Below the pieces are notes generated by a model that worked only from the letters and a program-made list of their open reading frames with translations, ran no database searches and was not told the DNA's origin. A stretch of DNA of 64,000 nucleotides from Clusia tigrina (taxonomy: Eukaryota > Arthropoda > Insecta > Diptera > Clusiidae), in contig OV050030.1 of NCBI GenBank assembly GCA_920105625.2, positions 412,439,034-412,503,033 on the forward strand, given 5' to 3'. Shown here in pieces: positions 10,844-21,654 of this stretch (positions within the stretch are counted from its first letter, which is position 1; each line of letters begins with the position of its first letter). Made by a program: the position numbers and the translations under genes.

Positions 10844-13800
10844 TCATGGCAATAATCTGGGATTGAAGCGACCCATAAAGAGGATCATGCCTGTGGGATT
10901 GTGGCGGACGAAGTAGAGGAATGGCTTGTCGAAGCGTAGTCTGGGCGCGTCGGGGACACGAGCCTGTCGTGGCCGCAATGGCAGCGGTAATTCCAGATAC
11001 TTTGGATCCAGCAAATCGTCATAGAAACCACGACCGAGCGCGGACTCATGGACCAGCGAGCCAAAATCGATAATAGCCTCCGAAGAGTCCAGCGTGTCAT
11101 CTTCGGTGGCTTCGACGTCTTTGTTGCGTTTGCGCAGCGGCGGCGCTGGATACATTTCCACATGATGGTGATCGGAGATTTTCTCCTCGCCGCACGTGCT
11201 GAACGTGTTGATTTGTATCATGTCGGAGAGATAAATTTCCTGATTGGCAGTGCCGGTCAAGCCGCGTAAATCGGCAAACTCTGATTTGAAGAGTCCCTTC
11301 AAGCCCATTTTCTGCAGACCCAGCGAAGCATTGACAAAGGATCTGTGCGAGAAACGTGGCAGTTGCACTTCCATGCCCGGACGATCCATCAGTGAGGTCA
11401 GTAAATTACTCCAGGCATTCTGGCTGAATGCCAATTCAACCAACTCCTTCTCCAAGCGATCCAAATTGTCCGCAGGAGAGATGGAACTCTGGTGCCCAGG
11501 CATGACATAAATGGTGCTGACGGTATTTTGCATGCGTCCAAATGCCACAACCGTGGCATCCAACTTCGGTTCGTAGCCGGCGGTAAAACCGGTTTTATAT
11601 AGCACCGCCGGTATAGGCACCAATCTACGTTGTCTTACCGACGGATGTACCTGGAAGAACATTTCTCCATCGCGATCGGTAGTGGAGCCGTGACTGCAGT
11701 CAGTCTGGAACAGATTGGCTGAGATGGTCGCCAGTGGTCCATTGACCCAGACACTGTTCGTGCGTAGGTATTCCAACACTTTGCCCATTGTATGACGTTT
11801 CACCAAGAGATTCGTGCGTCGACGTATGATGTCGTTGACCACATGGAAATTCACTTCTTCGACATGACCCGCGTATAATTGCTGGGTCTTCTCTTTAAAG
11901 AACTGCAAGATTTTTCCATTAGCACGATCACTGAAGATCTCACGGACAAAAGCTGTGGTCGCAATATCACTGTCAGTCGCCTTCTCCACGGATTCTGTGA
12001 TGTTTTTAAACACTAAATGTGGATTGAAGCTGATCACATCGTCCAACTTCAACACTTCATTCATTTCGCCTGAGGTGCCGCCTCGAGCACCTAGGAACAC
12101 CATTGAGAGCATGGACGTTAAAGCAAACGGAGACATGACTAAGCTGCGAGCAGAGCTGATCTTCTCCGAGGTAATCGACTTCCAGTAGCTGAAGGCGAGC
12201 TCATTACAAAGTTGTGCGAATCGTAGAACATCTTCATCTAATTGGGCGGTGGAAGCTTCTAAGCCTTTCGAATATTCAGGACTGGGTTCCAGTTTGACGG
12301 GTGGACGCGTCGCTTGCGTTGAGGTGGCCATAAGATTGCTTAAGGAAGCCGGACGGAGCATAGGACGTTGTTGTGGTGCATTTGGGGCATAAGAGAGAAC
12401 TTTTTGCGGATCTGCGGGATGATACATGCCGAATGAGGGTGGTTTGAAATAGGAAACTGGTTTCAGTGTATTCAAACGCTTAGTAGTAGTGCTACCAGGT
12501 TTTGGTGTGGTAGTGGTTGAACTGGTCGACGTAGTACTGCTGCTTGTCGAACTGGTAGTGGAAGTAGTAGTGGTAGAAAGGGTGCTGGAAGCCATGGTGG
12601 TTCCGGTATTGATTATGCTTCCAGCCACCGCTGTCGCCGAGTGATCTATTTGATCATCTTCATCTTCCTCATCCGCATCATCGAGTGCTTGACTAAAAAC
12701 TGGTTGCTCTCGTTTGATTGGAACTTGTTCTGGATTTTGTAGTGTTGATTGGGTTTTTTGAGTGGATTGAGTGGATGCCGATAACTTCAATCCTTGTGTT
12801 ACTTTTTCCGCAACTTTTTCCTGTACCTTAGGTTTAATAGTGTGCTCTCCCAACTTGATGTAGGGATCTTCCTGTGATGATTCTTGGGATTCTACATCTT
12901 GTTCTTCGGACATCTCAGCAACAATCTCTTCCGACAATTCCTTATTATTGCTTTCAGTTGCGTCTTCATTTTCTTTTGTTGCTTCCTCATCATTTTTCGC
13001 AGTGGACTCTTCAGAACTTATCTCAATATTGGAATCAGTTAATATTACGGAGGTTTCGGTAGATTCATCTGTCGTACCATTTTCCATGTGTACATCAAGC
13101 TCTTTGATATTGCTAATATTTATACCCAATGCAGGAGTCGCGGTATATTGCGGCTGCAACTGAGCGGCATTTGTGGCACTATCTTCAATGTTTTGAGATT
13201 CTCCCTCAGCGGAAGGTTTTTGTTTATCACTTTCAGCTAATTTGATATCCTCTTCATTTAATTCGCTGTCTTCGGTTGTCGTGTCTCTCTCTAAAAGTGA
13301 CTCTTTTACTAAAGGATTAGTTGCTTGCACGGTGGATTCCGTCCTCAAGGAACTATCTTTGTCATTAGGTTCGTTGGTGGCCTCATGTTTTTCTGTTTCA
13401 CTATCTTCAAGGCTTGTGGCTTTGGTAGAGTGTTGAGCGTGATCTTGCTCAGCAGCTGAGTGTTCCTTCTCACTATCTTGTTCCTTGGTCTTTGTGGATG
13501 GTATATTGTCAATGCGGAAACTACTTGATTGTATTTTGTTTGATTCACTTTCTAAGTGCTCTGCCGATTGTGTTGAGCTCTCCAGTTCTTCACTTTGCAA
13601 TTCTTCGCTATCTAGACTTATGTTGGCTTCTGTAGCAGCATCTGGTTTTTCTTCTTCAATAACATGAGTAGAAATATTTTCTGTTGTCTTGTCTTCCTCT
13701 ACATTTTCGGATACATCTGTATTCTCAGTGGTCTCCTCTTTTGGTGGTTCTTTTGCTCCCTGCTTTTCTTCTTCCTTTATTGCGGCTATATGTGAAAAGG

Positions 13801-16800
13801 ATTCCAGAATTGGATGTCTAAATGTAGTAGTCTCTTCTTCTGTGGGATTTAAAGTGTCCACTATTGTTGTTTCTTCATTATTGTCGTCTTTCTTCATAGA
13901 CTCCAAATATGCTTCTTCAATTTTAATCAAATCTTCTTTGCTGGGAATGATTGTAGTTATTTCCGATATTTCCAAAGCTATAGGTAACTCAGTGGTTGGT
14001 TTTTTCACAACATCGCTTTGAAGTTTCACTTGTTTCTCTTCACTTTGTAGCGCATCTGGAGAATCTGTACTCAAATCTCCGAATTCGGTAGATTCTTCTT
14101 CATTTTCTTCATACGAAGCGCTTGTACTGGAAACCTCTTTCTGCGGTGTTTTCAATAAAAATGAACTATTCAATTGTGCAAAGCTATTCAGACGATTGAC
14201 ATCTTCATCATGGTCCACTTGATATAATTGTTCATCACTAATTTTTTGTATAACATCTGACGTAAGAGACTCCAGTTCTTGTCCACTTTTTGTCTTCGTT
14301 GTATTTTTGACAGGGTTATTGTTGTCGCCACCGACTAATTTTGAGGCTACAGTAGCTGCTTGTGTCTGGAATTCGGACATTTTTATTTGCTCAGTTGGCT
14401 GTAGCACGTCCAGATTAAGTTGATCCTGAAGATCGGAAATTAGTGGCGGTATTTCTGTGTCGCCTTCATCGCTGGCTATGAGATTCTCAACTTTCTGCGG
14501 TACTTGGACGGGTATTCTCAGGAATGATTGTGTTGTCTGCATATGATCATTATCTAAAGCCTCATCCATAGTAGTATCTTGATATATGTTTTCATAACTG
14601 ATTGTGGTTGGTTCGTCTGGGACCTCAGTAACGGTTGTTAACTCTATTATTATGGGCTCTCTAATATCCGCATACAGCGGTTCAAATTTAACAACATGCG
14701 ATTGATCTGCAGTTGTTTTCTCTGTCGGCTTCAATGTGGTTGTTATAGTCATTAATTCAGCTGCTACTTGTTTGTCTGTAGTGTCCTCATGTTGTATAAT
14801 TGTGGGCCTTTCTGTTATATGCTCCTTGGTATTTTCAGCCACATCTTCTCTAATATTTTCTTTGATGTTTTCTTTAATGTCCTCTTTGATATCTTCTCTG
14901 ATGACTTCCTTAATATCCACTTTCGTTTGGTCTTTTACATTTTCCTTCACGACTTCTTTAGAGGGTTCTTTTGTGTGATGTTGTTTAAAGTCTGAGATGA
15001 TGTCATCATTTAGGCCTTCTTTTATGTTTTCGTTTAAACCGTCTTTCAAATTTGCTTTCATGTCGTCTCTGATGTTTTGTTTGATTTTTTCTTTGATTCT
15101 TTCTTTGATCTTTTCTTGGATGTTCTCTTTGTTATTTTCTTTAATATTTTCATTCATGTTTTCTGTTATGTTTTCGTTGATGACTTCTTTGATCTCTTCT
15201 TTCAAGTATTCTTTGTTTCCTTCTGCTTTCAGAAGAGATTCTGTAGTTGTAGAGCTTACTATCGCACCTGCCTTTGTTAGAGCATATATTTCAGGGTTTA
15301 TCTTTAGTAGAGCCGCTCCTTCTTTTCCATCACCGGTCGTCTTATTGACATTTGAAAAGTCTGAATGTTGTTCGGATTCTGAGCTTAAAGTTGGACTACT
15401 GGCTACTGTACTTCCTGTGTGCTCCAACACAACTGGAGTTTTCGTGCTAACCGGAATTGTGGCTAAGTTAACTACTACTGGCTTCTTTCTCTTATTTACT
15501 GCTTCCTCTAATTTATCTAGAGTCTCAGCACTGTCATATTTCACTGGGACTATGGGTTGTTTGATCGATTCTTTCTCATTCTTGTACACTGTGCCTGGTT
15601 TTGTAGCGTCCTGAGTCAAGCTCTGCATTATCTGATCGATTGAAAGCATGGTATGTAAGTCCTCATCAGCTTGGGAGATGGGTTTCTGCCCTGCCGCCTG
15701 TTGGTGTTGGTGTTGATGATGTTTGGTCAATGCTAATGAGGCTGGCGGAGTATTCTTAAAAGGACCTATGTCAATCTCTGTGGTACTTGAGGCCACTGGT
15801 GATTCTTCCACTTGAAGGCCATATGTTGGCAGGGGATAGGCTGATGTTTCAATGGCTGCATCTGAGCTGGTGTACGTGGGCCCTGATGTGATGGTGCTGG
15901 TGCTGGTGAAGGTTGTCTTTTGTGCGGTCGGCGTTGGTGAAGCCACTTGCGAGGGATCATATCCGGGGAATTCTTGTATGATCAGCGATGGTTGTTCAGC
16001 ACCAATTGTTTGGGTGATTGGCGCTGCTGTGCTTGTTGTTGTTTTTGTTTTAGTTGTGGAAACAGTTTTGGTAGTTGTTGCTGGTTTTGTGGGCTTGTGT
16101 GGTCGTGGACGTTGCTTGTGCTGGTTTCCTTGTTGATATTTGTGCGTTGTCTGGTGATGTACAGTTGAATCGGCTTGCAAATCAGTTGAAGGATGATGTG
16201 TGTGTTGTTGTTGTTGAGTTACATGGGTCGGTCTGGGCCTGTGATGAGTAGCTGGCTGAGAGGTAGGCTTTCGCTTGTTGGCAGTCAGATGTGGCCTGGT
16301 GTGAGTGATGTAATCAGCTGCAGTGGCAGGGTGTGTGGGTTGACGTGTCGGCTTCTTCTTCTTCTTTTTCGGTGTGGTCGCCACTATGGGTACTGGTGTG
16401 GTGGTTGCTGGTGCCGGTGTAGTTGTTGTCGTTGTGGTCGTTGGAGCCGGTGTAGTTGTTGTTGTTGTTGTGGTCGTTGGTGCTGGTGTAGTTGTTGTCG
16501 TTGTTGTGGTCGTTGGTGCTGGTGTCGTTGTTGTAGTTGTGGTTGTCGTGGATGTTGTGGTTGTTGTCGTCGTTGGTTCTGGTGTGGTTGTTGTAGCCGG
16601 CTCTGGAGTTGTTGTTGGCCTCTTCCTTATCTTCTGTTTGGTGTGTGTCACTAGCGGCCGCTTTGTCGCTGCAGTGCTGTCATTTGGAGTCTTATGGCGA
16701 TGGGGTGGTGGGTGTTTTGAGTGCACGTGTGTCGGCTTCTTGGCCAAATTTTCTTGGAAATGCAATTCGTCTGCTGCCTTTACGGGTTTCACATCGGTAG

Positions 16801-17612
16801 AGCCTTGTATGATTTCTTGATTATTCACGAAAACGCGTCTTGTAGTGGTCTCCGCCTGTAATGTATCCGGTAACTTTTGATAGATTGGCTGCATGTGCAT
16901 CTGAGAGAAGCCGTCAAAGTCCTGCATATTGGACGCCATATTCTGGTACTGTTGTATGCCGGTGTAGACCGACTCGTGGGGATCCAGATCTTCCTGCACC
17001 ACTTGGGGGGCCGCTTCTGTGGTAGTAGTGGTTGTGGTCTTGCGCTTCTGTGTCGGCTTGCGTTTACTTGGTTTGGGCTTCTTTGTCGTTGGTGGAGTTT
17101 TCGTGGATGTTTCAAGTAATTCCGAATCCGGTGTCATAACAATTTGCTGTGGTTTTTGCTGCGGAAAGACATCGCCTCCGGAATTACTGAATATGGCGGG
17201 CAAAATCATGGACCACGAAGATGAGACATCGGGGGTATCTAGAACGGGCAGGGAATCTGTGGAACCATTTTTTGTAGACTCCACTTCCTTATTCAATACA
17301 TTCTGTACACTGTCGACAATATCCTGCACATTCTTCTCTGGATCCCGTTCATCAATTGGTGCTGTGTGTATTATAGAAGGTCCTTCTCCGTCACCATTGG
17401 CGACTATGCTCTGGATTTCCTGCATAGTCATGAGACGTTTCACCAGCTCACCATTATCATCGAATGTGTAGAACTCGTAGCGATCCGGATTAAGCAGATC
17501 AATAGGACTGGCCACCTGCAGTGATGGTTGCGGTTTGGGCAGCTTGTGACCGAGGGCATCAGTGAATTCCGGCTCGTTGCCGTTCAAGATGACGGAGACA
17601 GAAGTGACGACA
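10844..17612 (-). CDS. giant secreted mucin-like serpin, main coding exon
   Basis: This exon encodes residues 165-2420 of the predicted protein. It opens at a polypyrimidine tract plus TTACAG acceptor (AG at 17614-17613) and runs open to TGA at 10846-10844. An in-frame ATG at 17635 lies inside the intron and is not used as a start here. In order, in full-protein numbering, it holds Thr-rich repeats with PAP spacers (about 496-571), a charged four-residue repeat (about 964-1089), a long Glu/Ser/Thr-rich acidic region, a Ser/Thr linker (about 1837-1872) and a serpin fold (about 1955-2420). Serpin hallmarks are MSPFALTSMLSMVFLGARG, the MEVQLPRF strand, MGLKGLF and the C-terminal FLYFVRHNPTGMILFMGRF signature. 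The small-residue hinge is absent and an insert of about 85 residues replaces the reactive loop, so protease inhibition is unlikely. The long non-inhibitory serpins Spn100A and Spn85F of Drosophila are the relatives I would test first; I cannot choose between them. Confidence 0.9.
14840..15215 (-). repeat. 12-bp coding minisatellite (four-residue charged repeat)
   Basis: This stretch of the serpin CDS is a degenerate 12-bp tandem repeat encoding successive four-residue units of the form acidic-polar-Ile/Leu-Lys/Asn, for example ENIK, EKIK, ERIK, DDMK and ENIKEGLN. About 30 units are present, with one interruption (SDFKQHHTKEPSKEVV). The pattern predicts a highly charged single helix carrying a hydrophobic residue every fourth position. 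Confidence 0.8.
16390..16620 (-). repeat. 36-bp coding repeat (poly-Thr with Pro-Ala-Pro)
   Basis: Three to four units of about 36 bp encode runs of eight or nine Thr followed by PAP. This is a classic O-glycosylation substrate, as in mucins and peritrophic or cuticular secreted proteins. The opposite strand is also open here, giving long Cys- or Val-rich ORFs that are shadows. Confidence 0.8.
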
Positions 17613-17639
17613 CTGTAACAGAGAAACAAAATCATTAAC

Positions 17640-19361
17640 TATTGAAAGATAAGCGGAGAGAAATACTATAAGAGTAGAACTTGTGTGTTTTCAATAGTGT
17701 TGGGCTATTGAGGGTTTCGAGAATAAAAATGTATTCAATATTTTATTAAAACAAACTTTCATTTCTATCCTATCTTCTATCTCCACACTCTGTGTTTGCT
17801 AGTGCACCCACTACACACGTTTCCTTCTTCACTAAACTTCAAATATGTACATTATCATCTTCATAAAGCAGGAAGCTTTCATAACTTGCGGCATTTGCGA
17901 TTTTCTGCACAAATGCATTTGCAGGAAATGTTTCATTCTTTCCAATGCACACCACACTACTTGAACAGGATGTGTGCTCAAATGTGGAAAAATGTGGCTG
18001 TGTCATTGAGCTCAAGATGCGAGCAGCATGCAAAATTTTCAAGAATATCTGGTAAAATTGAATTGAAATTAATGCAGTCACTATCATTCGGGGCTATCAA
18101 TGACAATAATTGTAAAAACGCTTAAGGTATTGTTACAATCAACATACAAGCAAATATCAAAGCAAAAAGCGGTAGCAAAAAATTAGGCGAATGTTCACAA
18201 ACGCTTCTTCATACGCTGTAATCAAATCATTTTGTGGGCCCGGTAATTTGATAGTATTTTTGGTCGGTTCTTTTTTAATTTTTGGTGGGAACCTCTATTG
18301 TGAAATATTATATGGTGACTAGGGGGTTGACTAGAGAGAAGAGCTGGAAGTTACTGCGTAATTGGTGAGTGATATATTGGTGGAGGGAAAAACATCTCTT
18401 GGAGGTATGTGGACATTTTTTATATTCATAAATTAATTTACTGGAATTCGATTCTTATTTTTTACTACTTTCGTCGATCTGAAGGTTTGAGGAATTTAAT
18501 GGATATTTTAAAATTCACAGAATATATACAAATGGTCCTGGTTTTTCTTTTCCAGTTCTCAACTTGTGAAATTCTTGGCATGATCCTTTAAATTTTAAAA
18601 GTGCTGATTCGTATATATTTGAGCTCCAACCCCACTTCAAATAGTACGAAATGGTATAATCACTCGTTCTAATGAAACATTTCAACATAAGCTGACAATT
18701 TTCTGCCGAAGTTGCACACTTTATAATTGCGTATATAATGCCGAAGAAAGTTCCTACAAACAGAATTTTACCTTAATTTCTGTTAAAGAAAAGAAAATTA
18801 GTTTAAGCACTTTTTTAACACTTTCCGGCAGCGAAGACAACTAAGTGATTTTTATTTTAATTCGCTTTAAACTGAGCTGGGAAGATGCTGAGAACTTTGA
18901 ATGTCAGCAGAAGTGGTAACACAGAAGCAAGAGCTAAGGAAGCAAAACAAAAACTTAGAAGAATAATTAGGTTAATTACTAGAGGCGCATTGCAGCAACA
19001 TCACAGGCAGAGAGTGTGTCATTGTTTGTGGAGAGTTTCTGGCTTCGAAGGTTTAGAAGTCTACAGTGTTCTTAGGTAGGACAACCCAAGGCACTTTCTC
19101 GCGATATCTATTATATTATATTGGAGATATAACTTTGTTCTTCACACTGTTCTTTCCGGCTAGAACCATTCTAAATTACTTATAAATATTAATTACTATA
19201 ACAGGAGAACTGAAACGAAACATCGATAAGTTCACCACAGACTTTGGAAATGTGTCGAACAAATTTCAATATATTCAAAAGTAGGCACTCATTATTAGAA
19301 TTGGTATGTGTTCAATTCCCTCACTTTGGGACTGAGCAAAGACACATATATATATATAAAA
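17640..19361. other. intronic, no feature recognised
   Basis: AT-rich intron sequence. The ATG-started 64-codon frame at 18885-19079 has no family resemblance that I can see. Confidence 0.55.
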
Positions 19362-19460
19362 AAAACAGCACATTATCAACAAATAATGCTTTTAGGAGCT
19401 TTCAAATTATAAACAAAACAGCACATTAACAACAAATAATGCTTTTAGGTGCTTCCAATG
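19362..19460. repeat. 53-bp tandem duplication
   Basis: AAAACAGCACATTATCAACA... (19362) is repeated with few changes at 19415, including AATAATGCTTTTAGG in both copies. The second copy is truncated. Confidence 0.8.
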
Positions 19461-19533
19461 TATACTCCAACACAGCAAAATACATTGGTAAAACTGTCGG
19501 TGCTAAGTTTCGATAGTATATAAAAGCATATAC

Positions 19534-19950
19534 AAATGATAAGAATGAACTAAATCTAAAGTTAAAAAAATGGACTGGCTCTTTAGAAGAAGATCAAATC
19601 TATTAGTGTACAACAATATCATGTTATACGTACAAATTTTAATGTTTGTGTGGTCTTACGGTGCATATCTTTGGAGTTGTGCCAGACAAAACAATGTTAA
19701 TATATTTAAACGATTCCTAAAGAAGATCCTCATAGGTAGTGTCAACGCCCATTGGTAGGTGCGAAATGTCGATATTCAATGTAACCTCAACAATACTGCG
19801 GTTGCTCAAGAATTAAAAAAACAAACCAGAGGCTACAAAGGCACGTAACGGAAGAAACCAGCAAACTTTTTAATATCGCAGACCTATCCCGACGACTCAA
19901 ACGAAATAAACCATACGATCTTCTTGGCAGTTCTTTTGTTGATAATCTCA
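19534..19950 (+). mobile_element. Jockey-type non-LTR remnant, RT C-terminal part
   Basis: The reading from 19573 on matches the post-catalytic part of Jockey-clade reverse transcriptases: LLVYNNIMLYVQILMFVWSY, then WSCARQNNVNIFKRF and SVNAHW-stop-VRNVDI (usual APWYVRN), then after a frameshift HVTEETSKLFNIADLSRRLK and RNKPYDLL near 19840-19925. It is broken by a stop and by frameshifts at both ends. It lies in the serpin intron on the opposite strand to the serpin. Confidence 0.8.
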
Positions 19951-20378
19951 GTTACCCCTTTTCTTATATCCTTATTTTAGGAGATTATTTCCATACAAAT
20001 ATAAATGGTTTTCTGCAGATATTATATTCCTAGATATTTTTTCTCAGGTCTCGAATTCTTTTAGGAATTGTATTAGAGCAAAACATTACGCTTTGCTTAT
20101 AAGACGTCCTTTAATTATTCTCTCTTTCGTTCAGTGTATATAAAACTGGACATTACTAGAATTTACCACAAAGTAAACATTTTGAACCACAGAAATCGTA
20201 TCATAGACAGGCTTTTCAATGATAATTGTCTAATGGGAGTCTGATATACTGTGGGTTATACTAAGTTTGTGAGGTTGAGCGATATTTCTACTACCAGAAG
20301 CAAGCGTGGAACATATACCATATATCAGATAACACAGAGAGAAGAAACTCTTTTCGCTGCCAGCGTCCGTAGCTGACA

Positions 20379-20441
20379 CACCACGATTTTGAGTGGATTC
20401 ACCACGATTCTGAGTGGATTCAACACGATTTTCAGTGGATT
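20379..20441. repeat. 21-bp repeat, three copies
   Basis: CACCACGATTTTGAGTGGAT(T) at 20379, 20400 and 20421, with one to three differences between copies. Confidence 0.85.
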
Positions 20442-20599
20442 TATGTACAACGTCCGTCTGCTTTATTTCGCTGCTTTGCCGTTTGACGTTTATGTGTCTT
20501 TACACTGTATACTCTGATATATATACAGAAATTATCAGAATTATTTTCTGAGCAGTTTTGATTCTGTCCGTCCATCTGTGGGACTATTTTTAAATTTAA

Positions 20600-21385
20600 A
20601 TGTCTCAGTTTCTGTATCTGTCTCTGTCTCGCTTTCTGTCCGATTTCTGTTTCTGTCGTTACGGCTTTTTTTGGTCCTCTTTCTGTCTCTGTTTCGGTTT
20701 ATATTTCTGTCTCCCTTTCTGCGTTTCTCTTTCTGCGTCTCTCTCCCTCTCTCTGTATCGCAATGTCTTTATTTATCTCTCTTTATATTTCAGTATCTCC
20801 TTCTGTTTCTTTTTATGTCTCTTTTTCTGTCTTACTTCTCTCTCTTTTTGTTTTTTTCTTTATCTCTTCATCTCATCCACCTCTCTCTCACCATCAGTTT
20901 CCCCCTCTCCCTCTCTTCTCTTTCTCTATCTCTCTCATAAATTAATGCTTTCGTTAGCTGTCTTCATTAAGAAAAATCTTTGTGAAATTAACATAAACTT
21001 GGATATAATCAGCACCTCAATTTCCTACAGGGTGTATGCAGTTGACAATTCATACATTCAGTATTATATTTTTTTTATGCAATAGTTGCGTTTATATGTA
21101 ATCAAGTGACAATGGTTCTTTTTAATTATTTAGATATAAGTAATTAGCATTTTTAGAAATGAAAATGTAAATAGTTTAGTTGATAAATTTCATATTTGTC
21201 GCAATTATTTTGTCTGCTGTTAAAACAGACTTAATTATTATTGACTCTTTTGCGCTAAATTGGCACACAATTGATATGCGATAGAAGTAAGAAAACAGCC
21301 AACTTTGAAGCTGTCTAGCAAAATTTAGTTCGTACCATAGGGTCCGCGGGATTGTAGTAGTTTCACAGACATCAAAACTGAAGTA
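20600..21385 (+). repeat. duplicated P450-upstream block, copy 1
   Basis: This block starts in a TCTGTCTCT-type low-complexity tract (about 20585-20940) and continues through unique-looking sequence. Alignable landmarks shared with copy 2 include GCTAGCTGTCT-type, ATTTCCTACNGGGTGTAT, GATATAAGTAATTA, TTTAGTTGATAAATTTC and TTGTCTGCTGTTAAAACAG. It ends about 270 bases before the P450 ATG. Confidence 0.8.
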
Positions 21386-21589
21386 CTTTTGCTGATATTA
21401 AGGCTGAAAGTGAGATTCTGAAAGTAGAGTTGTTCCAACCCCGAAGAAAGAAGAAACTAATACATACAATTAAGATATCGAAAACAACCACCAAATCTAC
21501 TGCACCCTCCTGACTATACAGTTCATTTACTTAAACCAGCAGGCTGGATACACACAGTAATTAGGTGACCGGTTGAAGTTGGGGCAGTG

Positions 21590-21626
21590 TTTAAAAGTTT
21601 CACAAAGTATCGTTTCAGCCACAGTT
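21590..21626 (+). promoter_or_regulatory. candidate core promoter of the P450
   Basis: TTTAAAAG at 21590-21597 resembles a TATA box. An initiator-like ACAGTT (A+1 at 21623) lies 33 bases downstream and about 30 bases before the ATG. This would give a very short leader. Neither element is a perfect match. Confidence 0.35.
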
Positions 21627-21654
21627 CGCAGTTCAGAGCTTAATTGCATAATCA

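Noticed and set aside
14736..15614. Long Phe/Ser-rich open frames on the plus strand, resembling membrane proteins
   Set aside because: They are the reverse reading of the serpin exon's charged repeat; the minus-strand frame explains the bias.
16193..16820. Cys/Gly-rich and Val-rich plus-strand ORFs of about 150 codons
   Set aside because: Reverse reading of poly-Thr/Pro-Ala-Pro codons of the serpin exon.
18885..19079. 64-codon basic ORF starting with ATG
   Set aside because: Too short, no domain, no supporting signals.
20578..21085. Leu/Ser/Phe-rich ORFs that look like multi-pass membrane proteins
   Set aside because: Translated TCTGTCTCT simple repeat; the same happens at 24825-25436.
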